From positions 18,764 through 31,374 of the forward strand of contig PLMF01000264.1 of assembly GCA_003142355.1 (NCBI GenBank): 12,611 bases of DNA. The letters run 5' to 3'. The translations under genes were made by a program, and so were the position numbers. The notes below the pieces were generated by a model. That model saw nothing but the letters and a program-made list of their open reading frames with translations, searched no databases and was not told the origin of the DNA. Numbering within the stretch: the first letter of the stretch is position 1; each line of letters starts with the position of its first letter. Positions 11,789 to 12,611 of the stretch are shown in pieces. Source of the stretch: Bryobacterales bacterium. Its GTDB lineage: Bacteria > Acidobacteriota > Terriglobia > Bryobacterales > Bryobacteraceae.

Positions 11789-12611
11789 GCGAAAACCATC
11801 TTTCCGAGCTGGCGGGCGACGTCGTGAAACGCGCGCTGGCGGCCGGCGCCAGCGACGCCGAATGCACCATTTCCGAAGGCGACGAGTTCTCGGCCAACGT
11901 GCGCATGCGCGAGCTCGAGAATCTCAAGGAAGCCGGCTCGCGCGGCGCGGGCCTGCGCATTCTGATCGGCAAGAAGACCGGCGCGTCTTACACTTCCGAT
12001 CTCTCGGCGGAAGGCATCGAGCACCTGGTGAAATCGGCCATCGAGCTGGCGGATATCACCACCGAGGACCCGCACGCCGGCCTGCCCGAGCCCGAAGAAC
12101 TGGGCGCCCTCGCGGGCGATCTCCAGCTTTATTCGCCGGACGTGGAGCAACTGGAGACGGCCCTCAAAATTGAGACCGCCCGCCGCGCCGAAGAAGCCGC
12201 GCTCTCGGCCGACCCGCGCATTTCGAACTCCGAAGGCGCTTCCTTCGACACCCACGTGGGCCGCCATATCTTCGCCAATTCGCGGGGATTCGCGGGCCAG
12301 TACCGCGCCACTTACTGCTCGCTCAGCGCCATACCCGTGGCTCGAGAAGGCGATTCCATGGAGCGCGACTACTGGTACACCATCGCGCGTGGTTTCGCCG
12401 CCCTGGAGGCGCCCGAAGAAGTGGGACGCACGGCCGCGCAGCGCGCCCTGCGGCGGCTCCACGCGGTGAAGGTGGACACCCAGAAAGTGCCGGTGGTGTT
12501 CGAGCCGCGCACCGCCCGCACGCTGCTCGATAACGTCTTCGAAGCCGTGCACGGGATGTCCATCTACCGCCACGAATCGTTTCTCACCGGGAAGCTGGGC
12601 GAGAAGGTGGC
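11785..12611 (+). CDS. tldE: TldE/PmbA, non-catalytic partner of TldD, C-terminus outside the window
   Basis: The GTG at 11785 overlaps the tldD stop (GTGA). The frame stays open for 275 codons to the right edge; the family is about 450 residues long. Residues 1-80 (HLSELAGDVVKRALAAGASD, later RGAGLRILIGKKTGASYTSD) mirror the first domain of TldD. Later parts (ADPRISNSEGASFDTHVGRH and the region ending VFEPRTARTLLDNVFEAVHG, MSIYRHESFLTGKLG) match the PmbA/TldE type. In TldE the HExxxH of TldD is missing, and here the equivalent region shows no such motif. Its role is to complete the substrate tunnel of the heterodimer. Confidence 0.92.
   Translation, partial: MSENHLSELAGDVVKRALAAGASDAECTISEGDEFSANVRMRELENLKEAGSRGAGLRILIGKKTGASYTSDLSAEGIEHLVKSAIELADITTEDPHAGLPEPEELGALAGDLQLYSPDVEQLETALKIETARRAEEAALSADPRISNSEGASFDTHVGRHIFANSRGFAGQYRATYCSLSAIPVAREGDSMERDYWYTIARGFAALEAPEEVGRTAAQRALRRLHAVKVDTQKVPVVFEPRTARTLLDNVFEAVHGMSIYRHESFLTGKLGEKV

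Noticed and set aside
1..12611. CRISPR array, tRNA, rRNA or prophage
   Set aside because: No regularly spaced repeats, tRNA cloverleaf, rRNA core sequence, integrase or structural phage gene was found.

Overview
The window is GC-rich DNA with strong coding bias, and nearly all of it is assigned to genes or short regulatory sequence. The gene set fits a Gram-negative soil-type bacterium: an M1 peptidase with an export signal, a class C penicillin-binding protein, an ECF sigma/anti-sigma pair with a Spy-like envelope protein, and TldD/TldE. Protein style and intergenic hairpins remind me of Acidobacteriota of the Solibacter/Bryobacter type, but that is an impression and no marker gene here proves it.

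Left part (1-2921), mosaic and partly degraded. A truncated M1-family peptidase runs off the left edge on the minus strand. It is followed by about 120 bp of a destroyed antitoxin/PIN-toxin pair, an FmdB-type zinc-ribbon gene (minus), a secreted DUF8021-like gene (plus) and a flavodoxin-domain gene (plus) broken by one in-frame amber codon. A 67-bp imperfect direct repeat (948-1014 and 2911-2977, offset exactly 1963 bp, 61/67 identical) brackets the last two genes. Each repeat copy holds the last codons of dacB, its stop codon, an 8-nt spacer and the first bases of fmdB. The ancestral order was therefore probably MFS-dacB-fmdB in one operon, split by a 1963-bp insertion. The copy now next to fmdB has changed TATCGT into a perfect TATAAT, as if a new promoter arose for the displaced gene.

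Middle part (2922-7022). An MFS permease and DacB (D-Ala-D-Ala carboxypeptidase, family S13) are translationally coupled by ATGA on the minus strand. A four-copy 7-bp repeat lies just after the dacB ATG. A roughly 360-bp divergent gap holds an intrinsic terminator, an extended -10 promoter and a long 5'-UTR hairpin ahead of an alpha/beta-hydrolase gene.

Right part (7023-12611). A spacer with a candidate micro-ORF and an exceptionally long anti-SD complement leads to a strong terminator and rpmE (ribosomal protein bL31). Convergent to rpmE is a three-gene minus-strand operon: ECF sigma factor, single-span putative anti-sigma factor, and Spy/CpxP-like membrane-anchored protein. Divergent from it are a GDP-mannose 4,6-dehydratase-like gene with a repeat-derived C-terminal tail, then tldD and tldE overlapping by 4 nt; tldE runs off the right edge.

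Four plus-strand genes (hydrolase, rpmE, gmd-like, tldD) have a TGGTA-type extended -10 upstream; for the gmd-like gene and tldD it sits so close to the ATG that leaderless mRNAs are likely.
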